In this document: piece by piece, positions 26,111-34,394 of the stretch | How the letters are laid out: each line of letters starts with the position of its first letter | How positions within the stretch are numbered: position 1 is the first letter of the stretch | Assembly (NCBI RefSeq): GCF_037478305.1 | Contig: NZ_JBBGAZ010000004.1 | Coordinates: forward strand, 124,001 to 188,000 | Origin: Cognatishimia coralii | GTDB taxonomy: Bacteria > Pseudomonadota > Alphaproteobacteria > Rhodobacterales > Rhodobacteraceae | Length of the DNA stretch: 64,000 nt | Reading direction: 5' to 3' | Program-made: the position numbers and the translations under genes | The notes under the pieces: model-generated | What the model was told of the DNA's origin: nothing | Databases searched by the model: none | Seen by the model: only the letters and a program-made list of their open reading frames with translations

Positions 26111-27580
26111 GTGAAACCAATCGCTGTTTCCGCACCCGTTCAAAATGTCAGCCAGATGCGTGCTTTGTGGCTCTCGGCCCTCGCGTTTATGTTTATTCTG
26201 GCCCAAACCCTCGTGGCCCAAGCCCGCCCCGATAGCCTTGCCGACCTCGTCGAAGAGGTCAGCCCGGCTGTGGTCAATATTTCCACCTCAACTGTGGTCG
26301 CCAGCCGATCCGGCCCGCAGGGCATCGTGCCCGAAGGCAGCCCGTTTGAGGATTTCTTCCGTGAATTTCAGGACCGTCAGGGTCAAGGCGATCAAAATCG
26401 CCCTCGCCGCAGCGCGGCTTTGGGCGCGGGATTCGTGATCTCTGAGGATGGCTATGTTGTCACCAACAACCACGTCATCGAAGGCGCGGATGAGATCCTG
26501 GTCGAGTTCTTCTCTGGCGAAGAGCTGCCCGCGACTGTGATCGGCAAAGATCCGAATACCGACATCGCGGTTCTCAAAGTCGAAAGCGACACGCCGTTGC
26601 CGTTTGTCAGCTTTGGCGACAGCGATGTGGCCCGCGTAGGTGACTGGGTGATGGCCGTGGGTAACCCGCTGGGTCAGGGTTTCTCTGTCTCCGCCGGTAT
26701 CATTTCGGCGCGCAACCGTGCTTTGTCCGGGTCCTACGATGATTTCATTCAGACCGATGCTGCGATTAACCGCGGTAACTCTGGTGGCCCACTGTTCAAC
26801 ATGGATGGTGAAGTGATCGGTGTGAACACTGCGATCCTGTCTCCAAATGGTGGCTCGATTGGCATCGGCTTCTCTATGGCGTCCAACGTCGTGACCAATG
26901 TGGTCGACCAGCTACAAGAATTTGGCGAAACCCGCCGTGGCTGGCTGGGTGTTCGCATCCAAGATGTGACCGAAGATATGATCGGCGCAGTCGAAGGTCT
27001 TGAGACTGCTGCCGGTGCGATGGTCACAGATGTGCCAGACGGTCCTGCTAAAGATGCTGGTATCGAATCCGGTGATGTGATCCTGACCTTTGATGGCACT
27101 GACGTTGAGGACGTGCGTGGCCTCGTCCGCACCGTTGGCAACACGGCTGTTGGCAAAGCAGTCCGCGTGATCGTCCTGCGCGGTGGCAAGACTCAGACGC
27201 TTCTGGTGACTCTGGGCCGTCGCGAAGAGGCCGAAGCCGCTGTGCCAGCAGCTCAGCCTGTGACGCCTGAAGAGCCAACCGAGAAAGACATGCTCGGCCT
27301 GACCGTTACTCCGATGACTGAAGAGCTGCGCACAGAGCTTGGTCTGGACGAAGGTGCCGAAGGCTTGGTGATCACCAATGTCGATGAGTTGTCCAAAGCC
27401 TATGAAAAAGGCATGCGCGCCGGTGATGTGATCACCGAGGCGAGCCAGCAGAAAGTGGTCTCTGTGTCCGATCTGGATGCACGTGTGGCCGAGGCAGAAG
27501 AAGCAGGGCGCAAGTCGATCCTTTTGCTTGTGCGTCGCGGTGGCGAGCCACGGTTTGTCGCTCTGGCGCTTGACGAATAA
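26111..27580 (+). CDS. degP: Periplasmic serine protease/chaperone, DegP/Do family
   Basis: Envelope quality-control protease; 489 aa from a GTG start with AAGGAG eight bases ahead. A signal peptide covers roughly residues 16-38. The catalytic triad is His121 (TNNHVIEG), Asp151 (NTDIAVLK) and Ser224 (NRGNSGGPL). Two PDZ domains follow (about 290-380 and 400-480). It is in the neighbourhood of hflKC, as is common in alphaproteobacteria. An intrinsic terminator follows at once. Confidence 0.95.
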   Translation: MKPIAVSAPVQNVSQMRALWLSALAFMFILAQTLVAQARPDSLADLVEEVSPAVVNISTSTVVASRSGPQGIVPEGSPFEDFFREFQDRQGQGDQNRPRRSAALGAGFVISEDGYVVTNNHVIEGADEILVEFFSGEELPATVIGKDPNTDIAVLKVESDTPLPFVSFGDSDVARVGDWVMAVGNPLGQGFSVSAGIISARNRALSGSYDDFIQTDAAINRGNSGGPLFNMDGEVIGVNTAILSPNGGSIGIGFSMASNVVTNVVDQLQEFGETRRGWLGVRIQDVTEDMIGAVEGLETAAGAMVTDVPDGPAKDAGIESGDVILTFDGTDVEDVRGLVRTVGNTAVGKAVRVIVLRGGKTQTLLVTLGRREEAEAAVPAAQPVTPEEPTEKDMLGLTVTPMTEELRTELGLDEGAEGLVITNVDELSKAYEKGMRAGDVITEASQQKVVSVSDLDARVAEAEEAGRKSILLLVRRGGEPRFVALALDE

Positions 27581-27600
27581 GCCCGAAACAAACTCACAAG

Positions 27601-27627
27601 AAAGGCGCCCTAAGTGGCGCCTTTTTT
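27601..27627. terminator. Bidirectional intrinsic terminator after degP
   Basis: AAAGGCGCC (27601-27609), loop CTAAGT, GGCGCCTTTTTT (27616-27627). Serves degP and, from the other strand, reaches the stop of the convergent lipoprotein gene. Confidence 0.9.
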
Positions 27628-28168
27628 ATTGGTCGGTTCGACTTGCCGAGATCAAGCCAAGCTGTCGACCGGTTTCCGAGGACAAAAGCCCCGAGTCGAG
27701 CCCATTGGCCGACTGATACCGCCGGATCCCCGCACGGGTGCGCGCATCCATTTGGCCATTGATCGGCCCCCGATAGGCTCCGCGCACTTGCAGCGCGCGC
27801 TGAACCGAGGCGATGAACTCGGGCGTGAGCTCCTCAGGGCAGGGGGTCTCAAACCAGGTCTCACGCCGAGGCGTCACGATGCGTTGCTGCGTTTCGGTAC
27901 GATAGATCGCGGGCGTCAGAACAGAGCCATCTGCCATCAGCTCGGCAGGCTGCACCAGGATCTGCTCTTGCACCGTTTCAATTACCGCAGGCCGGATCGA
28001 TTTCCCCCAGCAACTGCCGGGCCGCGCGCCGGGTGGGCCGGGCTGATGTTCCAGCACGACTTCGGGTTCATTAAATCCCGCGAGACTCGACGCGAAATCA
28101 GGCACGACCTCTTCGCAGCCCCAAAGGGCTGTTGCCATTACGCCAATCAAGAGTGGCCGAGGTCTCAT
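27626..28168 (-). CDS. Peptidoglycan-binding-domain lipoprotein
   Basis: A 180-aa protein with a lipoprotein-type signal (LLIGVMATALWGC, Cys18). The middle is Pro/Glu-rich. The C-terminal ~60 residues match a PG_binding_1 fold: SVQRALQVRGAYRGPINGQMDARTR and GIRRYQSANGLD (split here in two pieces). Probably cell-wall associated; no enzyme domain seen. Its stop falls in the T-run of the degP terminator. Confidence 0.8.
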   Translation of the reverse strand: MRPRPLLIGVMATALWGCEEVVPDFASSLAGFNEPEVVLEHQPGPPGARPGSCWGKSIRPAVIETVQEQILVQPAELMADGSVLTPAIYRTETQQRIVTPRRETWFETPCPEELTPEFIASVQRALQVRGAYRGPINGQMDARTRAGIRRYQSANGLDSGLLSSETGRQLGLISASRTDQ

Positions 28169-28224
28169 CTGCTCGCCTTCGCGGTTTTTCCCTTTTTACC
28201 GCGTTTTAAGGCGCGTCAAAAGCT

Positions 28225-28629
28225 CTATTGCGCGGGGGTCTCGACATCGGCCTTCCAGGTGAGTCCCGGTTGCACCAACTGATCGAGCATGGGCGAGATG
28301 TCCTCAATGTGCTCGGCAATCACATGGGTCACGTTATTTTCGCGCTGAATGCGCCCCGTGATGCGCAAAAGCCGCCCTGCGATGACCGCCCGCCTGAAGG
28401 CCTCATAGATCTTGCGCCAGACAACGATATTCACCACGCCCGTCTCATCCTCAAGCGTCAGAAAGATTACGCCGTTCGCCGTCCCCGGCCGCTGCCTCAG
28501 GATCACCAGACCGGCCACCGTCACCCGCGCGCCTTGTGGTGGCAGAACCAGTTGGCGCGCCATGATCGCCGAGGGTGGGCGCGGCCAGTTCGTGTCTGCA
28601 GACAAGGGGCGGTGCGGGTGATGTGTCAT
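28225..28629 (-). CDS. Orphan C-terminal OB-fold domain of error-prone DNA polymerase DnaE2 (ImuC)
   Basis: A 134-aa protein whose residues ~34-125 match the C-terminal OB domain of DnaE2: VTVAGLVILRQRPGTANGV, LEDETGVVNIVVW, GRLLRITGRIQRE and HVIAEHIED. The rest of DnaE2 (over 900 residues), imuA and imuB are absent, so it is either a relic of a deleted imuA-imuB-dnaE2 cassette or a free-standing OB protein. A LexA box lies three bases before the ATG. With no ribosome-binding site in the gap the message would be leaderless; an internal ATG at 28563 is an alternative start. A DNA-binding role is inferred. Confidence 0.75.
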   Translation of the reverse strand: MTHHPHRPLSADTNWPRPPSAIMARQLVLPPQGARVTVAGLVILRQRPGTANGVIFLTLEDETGVVNIVVWRKIYEAFRRAVIAGRLLRITGRIQRENNVTHVIAEHIEDISPMLDQLVQPGLTWKADVETPAQ

Positions 28630-28631
28630 GA

Positions 28632-28646
28632 GAACAAATATAGAAC
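28632..28646 (-). promoter_or_regulatory. LexA (SOS) box before the DnaE2-OB gene
   Basis: GAAC-N7-GAAC (plus strand 28632-28635 and 28643-28646), which on the gene's strand is GTTC-TATATTT-GTTC. This is the direct-repeat SOS box of alphaproteobacteria, perfect in both half-sites and spacing. Confidence 0.85.
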
Positions 28647-28664
28647 AAATTCACGCTGTCGCAA
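28637..28664 (-). promoter_or_regulatory. Predicted sigma-70 promoter overlapping the LexA box
   Basis: On the minus strand: -35 TTGCGA (28664-28659), 16-base spacer, -10 TATATT (28642-28637). The -10 lies inside the LexA spacer. The start point would fall about 7-8 bases later, at the ATG (28629). Confidence 0.6.
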
Positions 28665-28751
28665 GCGTGACAGGAAACTGACGAAAACGGGCTGGCATAA
28701 GGGGGCTTGGCGCACTAACTACGAAAGGGAATCGCAAGGGAATACACGGAA

Positions 28752-29075
28752 ATGGCAAAAATCACTTATGTCGAATTCGGCGGTACCGAGCACGTTGTAG
28801 AGGTCGCAAATGGCCTGACCGTGATGGAAGGCGCACGCGACAACAACATTCCGGGCATCGAGGCCGACTGCGGCGGTGCTTGTGCTTGCTCGACCTGCCA
28901 CGTTTATGTGGACGAGGCCTGGGCCGACAAACTGTCGCCGATGGACGACATGGAAGAAGACATGCTGGACTTTGCCTTCGAGCCAAAGCCGGGCCTGTCG
29001 CGCCTGACCTGCCAGCTGAAAGTCAGCGACGCGCTGGACGGTCTCAAGGTCTTTATGCCTGAGAAGCAAATCTGA
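28752..29075 (+). CDS. fdx: 2Fe-2S ferredoxin
   Basis: A 107-aa adrenodoxin/vertebrate-type ferredoxin. Cluster ligands are Cys40, Cys46, Cys49 and Cys87 in DCGGACACSTCH and LTCQLK. Electron carrier, often for P450s or Fe-S assembly; no obvious partner is adjacent. The stop overlaps the next gene's start (TGATG), so the two are co-transcribed. Confidence 0.93.
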   Translation: MAKITYVEFGGTEHVVEVANGLTVMEGARDNNIPGIEADCGGACACSTCHVYVDEAWADKLSPMDDMEEDMLDFAFEPKPGLSRLTCQLKVSDALDGLKVFMPEKQI

Positions 29076-29830
29076 TGATGGCGCAGGCGCGGCGTCTGGC
29101 GATGCGAGAGTGGCGCGGTTTCGCGCGCCGCGCGTTGCATGTGTCGCGCCTGTGGCCACTGGCTTTGGCGGCGAGCGTCACGGCGGCGCAGGCCGAAGTG
29201 GTCTCGGCTCGCTACCTAGAGCCCACGGACCGCTATGCCCACGGCGTGCTTGGCGATGCCATCGAATGGGGCACGCTTGAGATCCGCCTAAAAGACAATA
29301 CACGTCGTCGTCTCGTGCTGCCCGAAAGCCGCGTGTTCGAAGATCTGGAACCGCGCCTCTTTGACGTAGATCTGGACGGAGACCTTGAAGTCATCGTGAT
29401 CGAAAGCAGCGCCACCCAAGGCGCGCGTCTTTCGATTTATGATGAAAACGGCCTTTTGGCGGCGAACCCCTATATCGGCACCCGCAACCGCTGGCTCGCG
29501 CCGGTTGGGGCTGCGGATCTGGATGGCGACGGTAAAATCGAGATCGCCTATATCGACCGTCCGCATTTGGCGAAAACCTTGCGCATTTGGCGCTATGAAA
29601 ACGGAGCACTCACCGAGGTTGCTCAGAAACCGGGTCTGACCAATCACAAGATCGGACAAGACTACATATCCAGCGGCATTCGCGATTGCGGCAAGGGTCC
29701 AGAGATGGTCACCGCTGATGCCAACTGGCGCTCGGTGATCGTGTCCAGCTTTGACGGCAAGACAATCAAGAGCCAAGCCGCCGACGGCTTCTCGCAAGAA
29801 ACCCTCGCAGACGTATTAGCCTGCAAATAA
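29075..29830 (+). CDS. Secreted VCBS/FG-GAP repeat protein
   Basis: A 251-aa exported protein; after a basic start, LWPLALAASVTAAQAE is a signal peptide. Two calcium-binding-like FG-GAP repeats are seen, DVDLDGDLEVIVIE and ADLDGDGKIEIAYID, so it is probably a small beta-propeller segment. Function unknown. Coupled to the ferredoxin gene by a one-base overlap; the ATG at 29075 could be replaced by the adjacent ATG at 29078. Confidence 0.78.
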   Translation: MMAQARRLAMREWRGFARRALHVSRLWPLALAASVTAAQAEVVSARYLEPTDRYAHGVLGDAIEWGTLEIRLKDNTRRRLVLPESRVFEDLEPRLFDVDLDGDLEVIVIESSATQGARLSIYDENGLLAANPYIGTRNRWLAPVGAADLDGDGKIEIAYIDRPHLAKTLRIWRYENGALTEVAQKPGLTNHKIGQDYISSGIRDCGKGPEMVTADANWRSVIVSSFDGKTIKSQAADGFSQETLADVLACK

Positions 29831-29833
29831 CCA

Positions 29834-29869
29834 TTTTCTCTTGCTGAAAATATCCCGGGGGCCAGCCCC
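29834..29869 (+). repeat. Dispersed intergenic repeat, copy 1
   Basis: TTTTCTCTTGCTGAAAATATCC followed by a GGGG/CCCC hairpin (29857-29869 region), between convergent genes. See the finding on six copies. It may act as a terminator. Confidence 0.7.
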
Positions 29870-29880
29870 TTGCCAAAGGC

Positions 29881-31143
29881 TCAAAGCGCCCGCCAGCCGA
29901 TGTCTTTGCGATAAAACCCGCCCGGCCAATCCACGCTTTCCACCATCGCATAGGCGCGATCGCGAGCTTCTCGTAAAGATGCCCCGCGTGCAGTCACGTT
30001 CAAAACACGCCCACCGGACGCCAAGACCGCAGCGCCGTCCGCCTTGGTACCCGCATGAAACACATAGTTCATGCTGTCGGATGGCAGATCGCCAAGTCCT
30101 TTGATCTCGGATCCCTTTTCATATGATCCCGGATAGCCATTGGCCGCCATCACCACCGTCATCGCGTGATCATCCGCCCAATTCACCTGCGCCTCAGCCA
30201 AACGTCCCTCAGCCACCGCCTGCATCAAATCCAAAGCCTGCGCCCCCAAGCGCATCATCAGAACCTGACATTCCGGATCACCAAAACGCACGTTGTATTC
30301 TACCAGACGAGGCTCCCCGTCCTTGATCATCAACCCCGCATAGAGAACACCTTGATAGGGCATCCCGCGCTCTTTCATCACGCGCATGGTGGGTTTCACG
30401 ATCTCTTCCATCGCTTTGGCTTCGATCTCGGCCGACAGAACGGGAGCAGGAGAATAAGCCCCCATACCGCCCGTGTTCAGACCTGTATCGCCTTCGCCCA
30501 CACGCTTGTGGTCTTGCGCTGTGCCGACGGACAGAACCTCTTCGCCGTCGACCAGAACGAACAAAGAGGCCTCTTCGCCCTCCATGAATTCCTCAATGAC
30601 GACTTCAGCGCCTGCGCCACCAAAGGCTCCACCAAACATGTCGTCAATCGCGTCCAACGCGGTTTGTTCGTCCATCGCCACAATCACGCCTTTGCCAGCG
30701 GCTAGACCGTCGGCCTTGACCACAATCGGCGCGCCGTTCTCGCGAATATGCGCTTTGGCGGCCTCGGCATCGGTGAAATGCCCATAGCCTGCGGTCGGCG
30801 CGTTGGCCGCGACGCAGATTTCCTTGGTGAAGCTCTTGGAGCTCTCCAGACGCGCCGCCGCCTCGGATGGACCAAAGGTCAAAAAGCCCGCCTCGCGTAG
30901 ACGGTCCGCAACGCCAACCGCCAAAGGCGCCTCGGGCCCGACGATCACAAAGTCGATGGCGTTCTCGCTCGCGAAATCCACGACCTCTGCGCCATTCTCG
31001 ATATCAAAGTTCGCGCATTCGGCAATCTGCGCAATCCCCGCGTTGCCCGGCGCCACAATCAGACGATCACATTTCGGGTTCTGTTTCACCGCCCAAGCCA
31101 ATGCGTGCTCGCGTCCGCCACTGCCGAGAATAAGAATGTTCAT
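29881..31143 (-). CDS. purD: Phosphoribosylamine--glycine ligase
   Basis: Second step of de novo purine synthesis, 420 aa, cytoplasmic. Starts MNILILGSGGREHALAWAV, the standard opening, and contains the ATP-grasp domain with GPEAPLAVGVADRLR, then EEASLFVLVDGE and GGMGAYSPAP. Divergent from xseA across an 87-base gap. Confidence 0.97.
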   Translation of the reverse strand: MNILILGSGGREHALAWAVKQNPKCDRLIVAPGNAGIAQIAECANFDIENGAEVVDFASENAIDFVIVGPEAPLAVGVADRLREAGFLTFGPSEAAARLESSKSFTKEICVAANAPTAGYGHFTDAEAAKAHIRENGAPIVVKADGLAAGKGVIVAMDEQTALDAIDDMFGGAFGGAGAEVVIEEFMEGEEASLFVLVDGEEVLSVGTAQDHKRVGEGDTGLNTGGMGAYSPAPVLSAEIEAKAMEEIVKPTMRVMKERGMPYQGVLYAGLMIKDGEPRLVEYNVRFGDPECQVLMMRLGAQALDLMQAVAEGRLAEAQVNWADDHAMTVVMAANGYPGSYEKGSEIKGLGDLPSDSMNYVFHAGTKADGAAVLASGGRVLNVTARGASLREARDRAYAMVESVDWPGGFYRKDIGWRAL

Positions 31144-31230
31144 GGGGTGTCCTTTTATGATCGCGCAAGCGCTTGGCCTTTGTTGACGCGCGTTCTAAGC
31201 TCTGCGCAGCAATACATCAAGCGAGGCCAG

Positions 31231-32724
31231 ATGTCTGACCTGATCGACGACCCACGAGAGGGCGAAAATGCCCCGGAGTTTTCCGTTACTGAGCTTTCTG
31301 GAGCCATTAAGAAACTCATTGAGGGCACGTTTAGCCATGTGCGGATCCGGGCAGAGATCGGGCGGGTCAGTTTTCCACGGTCAGGTCACGTTTATCTGGA
31401 TCTGAAAGACGACAAATCGGTGATTTCCGGTGTCATCTGGAAAGGCGTGGCGTCGCGTTTGCCGATGCGTCCTGAAGAGGGGATGGAGGTTGTGGTCACG
31501 GGGCGGCTGACCACCTTTGGCGGGCAGTCCAAATACCAGATTGTCATTGAGGACATGAAACCCGCAGGCGTCGGCGCTTTGATGGCGATGCTGGAAAAAC
31601 GCAAGGCGCAACTGTCGGCCGAAGGGCTCTTTGACCAAAACCGTAAGAAGCCGACTCCCTATTTGCCGTCGATCATCGGCGTCGTGACATCGCCGTCAGG
31701 CGCGGTGATAAGAGATATCTTGCACCGCCTGCGTGACCGGTTCCCCAGCAAGGTCTTGATTTGGCCCGTAGCTGTGCAAGGCGAGAAATGTGCGCCCGAA
31801 GTGGCGCGGGGGATCGAAGGGTTCAACGCGCTCACGCCCGGCGGGGCCTTGCCGCGTCCGGATCTAATTATCGTCGCCCGTGGCGGCGGCTCGGTCGAAG
31901 ACCTTTGGGGCTTTAACGAAGAGATCGTTGTGCGGGCGGCGGCGGCCTCCGACATTCCCCTGATCTCGGCGGTAGGACACGAGACAGACACGACCCTGAT
32001 CGACTTTGCCTCTGACAAACGCGCACCGACGCCGACCGCGGCGGCTGAACTCGCGGTGCCTGTGCGGCTGGAACTGATGGGCTGGACGGATGAGCAGGGC
32101 GCGAGACTAACGCGGGCGCTGACCCAGTCGATCACGCAACGCGGACAACGTCTTCGCGATCTCGCACGGGCAATGCCGCGCGTGGACACTCTGCTGGATT
32201 CGCCGCGCCAACGGCTGGACCGCGCGTCAGAGAAACTGCCAGAGGCCTTGCGGCGCTCGGTCGATACGCGACGTTTGAAATTGACCGAGGCGGCAGCCTC
32301 GTTGCGCCCCTCCAATCTGCGACGCGCGGTGGATGCGAAGCGCGAGGCACTGGGACGGCGCGCCGACCGGCTGTCTATCCGCCCGATCCAGCGCGACATT
32401 CAGATTAAAAAAGACAAGTTGGACGCTCTGAATCAGCGGTTTGTGACCACTGCGACCTCTCAGACTAAGACGCTTAAGGATCGGTTGGAAAGCCTTGACC
32501 GTCTGCGGCAAACGCTCGGCTATGAGGCCACGCTTGAGCGCGGTTATGCGGTGGTCTGGGATGGAGACAAGGTGGTCACGACGGCCAAGGCTGCTGGCAA
32601 GGCCAAAGAGCTTGAGATCCAGTTCGCGGATGGACGGCATGCGCCGGATGGCGTGGCGAAAGCCCCACGCAAGGTGGTCAAGTCACCGAAGCCAGATGCA
32701 CCCGACCAAGGCAGCCTGTTTTAG
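31231..32724 (+). CDS. xseA: Exodeoxyribonuclease VII large subunit
   Basis: Nuclease subunit degrading single-stranded DNA; 497 aa from ATG 31231, which has GAGG ahead. An upstream start at 31105 would run into purD and lacks family-like sequence. An N-terminal OB domain (SGHVYLDLKDDKSVISGVIW) precedes the catalytic region GVVTSPSGAVIRDILHRL and ARGGGSVEDLWGFNEE, then GHETDTTLIDFASD and a long helical arm. Convergent with the next gene by four bases. Confidence 0.95.
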   Translation: MSDLIDDPREGENAPEFSVTELSGAIKKLIEGTFSHVRIRAEIGRVSFPRSGHVYLDLKDDKSVISGVIWKGVASRLPMRPEEGMEVVVTGRLTTFGGQSKYQIVIEDMKPAGVGALMAMLEKRKAQLSAEGLFDQNRKKPTPYLPSIIGVVTSPSGAVIRDILHRLRDRFPSKVLIWPVAVQGEKCAPEVARGIEGFNALTPGGALPRPDLIIVARGGGSVEDLWGFNEEIVVRAAAASDIPLISAVGHETDTTLIDFASDKRAPTPTAAAELAVPVRLELMGWTDEQGARLTRALTQSITQRGQRLRDLARAMPRVDTLLDSPRQRLDRASEKLPEALRRSVDTRRLKLTEAAASLRPSNLRRAVDAKREALGRRADRLSIRPIQRDIQIKKDKLDALNQRFVTTATSQTKTLKDRLESLDRLRQTLGYEATLERGYAVVWDGDKVVTTAKAAGKAKELEIQFADGRHAPDGVAKAPRKVVKSPKPDAPDQGSLF

Positions 32725-33116
32725 ACGCCAACCTCTGGCCCGAGGCAGAGCATTTCTTCGTCTGCACCCGTGATTTCGTAAAGCGTGCTGTCCGAGGTGT
32801 CGCCACTAAAGGTCGCGCTCAACCCGCCGGGTTCCAGAAAGAACTGCCAGCATTGTGGCTCGGGGTTGTCTTCATAGACAAAGCAAATGTCCTGCCCGCT
32901 GGCGTACCACGTGCCTTCTTTGCATTGACCGTCCAGAAAGCTCCAGCGCACGCGTCTTTGGCCGAAATATTCCTCAGCGCCATAGCGGGATCCATTGCTC
33001 GAATAATAGAGCGTTTTGCCACGCGTATAGCGATCAAATGCATCAGGGCTGAGCGGCGTTTCGGCCAGAGTGAAAAGCGGGAAAAGAGCCGCCGTGATCG
33101 TGACAAAAATTCTCAT
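32721..33116 (-). CDS. Secreted hypothetical protein
   Basis: A 131-aa protein with a signal peptide (IFVTITAALFPLFTLAE). The mature part has four cysteines (CKEG, CFVY, CWQF, CLGP), fitting two disulfides, and many aromatic residues (WSFLDG, GTWYASGQDICFVYED). I do not recognise a named family; similar short secreted proteins occur in Rhodobacterales. The stop overlaps the xseA end by four bases. Confidence 0.75.
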   Translation of the reverse strand: MRIFVTITAALFPLFTLAETPLSPDAFDRYTRGKTLYYSSNGSRYGAEEYFGQRRVRWSFLDGQCKEGTWYASGQDICFVYEDNPEPQCWQFFLEPGGLSATFSGDTSDSTLYEITGADEEMLCLGPEVGV

Positions 33117-33168
33117 GCCGGGAGCCTGCCAAAAGCCCGCAGTGTTTTCCAGTAAACTTTTAGGTGCA

Positions 33169-34206
33169 CTAGGGCTGGGTCACGCCATTCACAGCAGCAA
33201 CCCGCTCATCCATCATGTGACGCCACAGGGGCGGCCAAAGCGCGATGATCCCCATGACCGGCAGAGATTTCGGCAAGATCGGCATGCGGTCTTCTTCGAT
33301 GCGCAGGTTCGGATAGGGGCGGTTAGGGTTCAGATGGTGATCCGAATGGCGCGGCACATTCAGCATCATCGCAGAGCTAAAGACCTGCGGGGAATTCCAG
33401 CTGTGTTGTGCGCCGACCGGTTCCAGTTTGCCATTCGCCAGTTTGCGACGTTTGAGGCCGTAGTGCTGGATATAGTCGCTCGCAAGGTGTTGCAGCGTGG
33501 CGTAGAGCGAGACCGCGACCAAAGCGCCAATGCCCGCCCAGCCCGCCAGCAAAAACGCGATAATGACCGTGGTCAAAGTGCCAAAACCGTACCAAACATA
33601 GGGATGTGTCCACTTTGGGTTTGGCGTTTTCGCTCGCGCCCGCATGGCGTTCTCAGCGCGCAAGCCGGCCATGAAGGATCCAAACCAAGCGCGCGGCCAG
33701 AAGCGATAGACGCTCTCGCCAAGACGCGCGGTATTCGGATCACGCAGGCTGCCGACCCAGGTGTGATGAACTTTGGTATGGGCCGACGCATGATGGCCAA
33801 AAAAGATCGAGCTATAGACTGCGACGCCCAGCCGATTCAGCCAACGAGACCCGCGGTGGATCAACTCATGCGCATTGGCATTGCTGACTTGCCCAAAGTA
33901 TTGACCGAAAAGAACAAAACAGGCGAGGCGTTCCCAGATGTTTAGGCCCGTCTCACCGCTGAGCGCAAGAATGGCGATGACAATCAGGATCAGATGGGTG
34001 AAGCCCAGAAAAATGCAGAGCGCGGTGCTTGCGGGGAACTCTTCATGCGTGTCTTTGTCGGTGGCCGCATATTCAATCAGCCGGTCCATGATGAAGACAA
34101 AAGCCGTCAGGTAGAGCACAGCCACAATGGCCCAAACCCCGCCCAGAAACCCGGCGAGGGCCAGCAGAAACACCGGTACCGCGGTGGCCAAAGTGAACCA
34201 AAGCAT
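33169..34206 (-). CDS. alkB: AlkB-type alkane 1-monooxygenase
   Basis: Membrane-bound di-iron hydroxylase of the fatty-acid desaturase superfamily; 345 aa, on the short side for AlkB. Histidine motifs are clear: HELIHRG, HHASAHTKVHH, SDYIQHYGL and RHSDHH, with four or more membrane helices. AlkB needs rubredoxin and a reductase; neither is next to it here. The substrate could be alkane or a fatty chain. Starts about 60 bases before the divergent diaphorase gene region. Confidence 0.85.
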   Translation of the reverse strand: MLWFTLATAVPVFLLALAGFLGGVWAIVAVLYLTAFVFIMDRLIEYAATDKDTHEEFPASTALCIFLGFTHLILIVIAILALSGETGLNIWERLACFVLFGQYFGQVSNANAHELIHRGSRWLNRLGVAVYSSIFFGHHASAHTKVHHTWVGSLRDPNTARLGESVYRFWPRAWFGSFMAGLRAENAMRARAKTPNPKWTHPYVWYGFGTLTTVIIAFLLAGWAGIGALVAVSLYATLQHLASDYIQHYGLKRRKLANGKLEPVGAQHSWNSPQVFSSAMMLNVPRHSDHHLNPNRPYPNLRIEEDRMPILPKSLPVMGIIALWPPLWRHMMDERVAAVNGVTQP

Positions 34207-34394
34207 CGTTACGACTCCATCAGAACGCGCGTTCTTATCGGGGTATCTCCTCTAACTTAGGAAATTTTGTGCCACAAGCGAGGCCAGTCTTGGGTAAATG
34301 CAACGCGAAAGAGGCAATGAATGTCGTTTTGAGGATAAGACCCGCGTCGCTTAGGGTATATTGCCTAGGCAAAGACGAATTGTGGAGCACCCAA

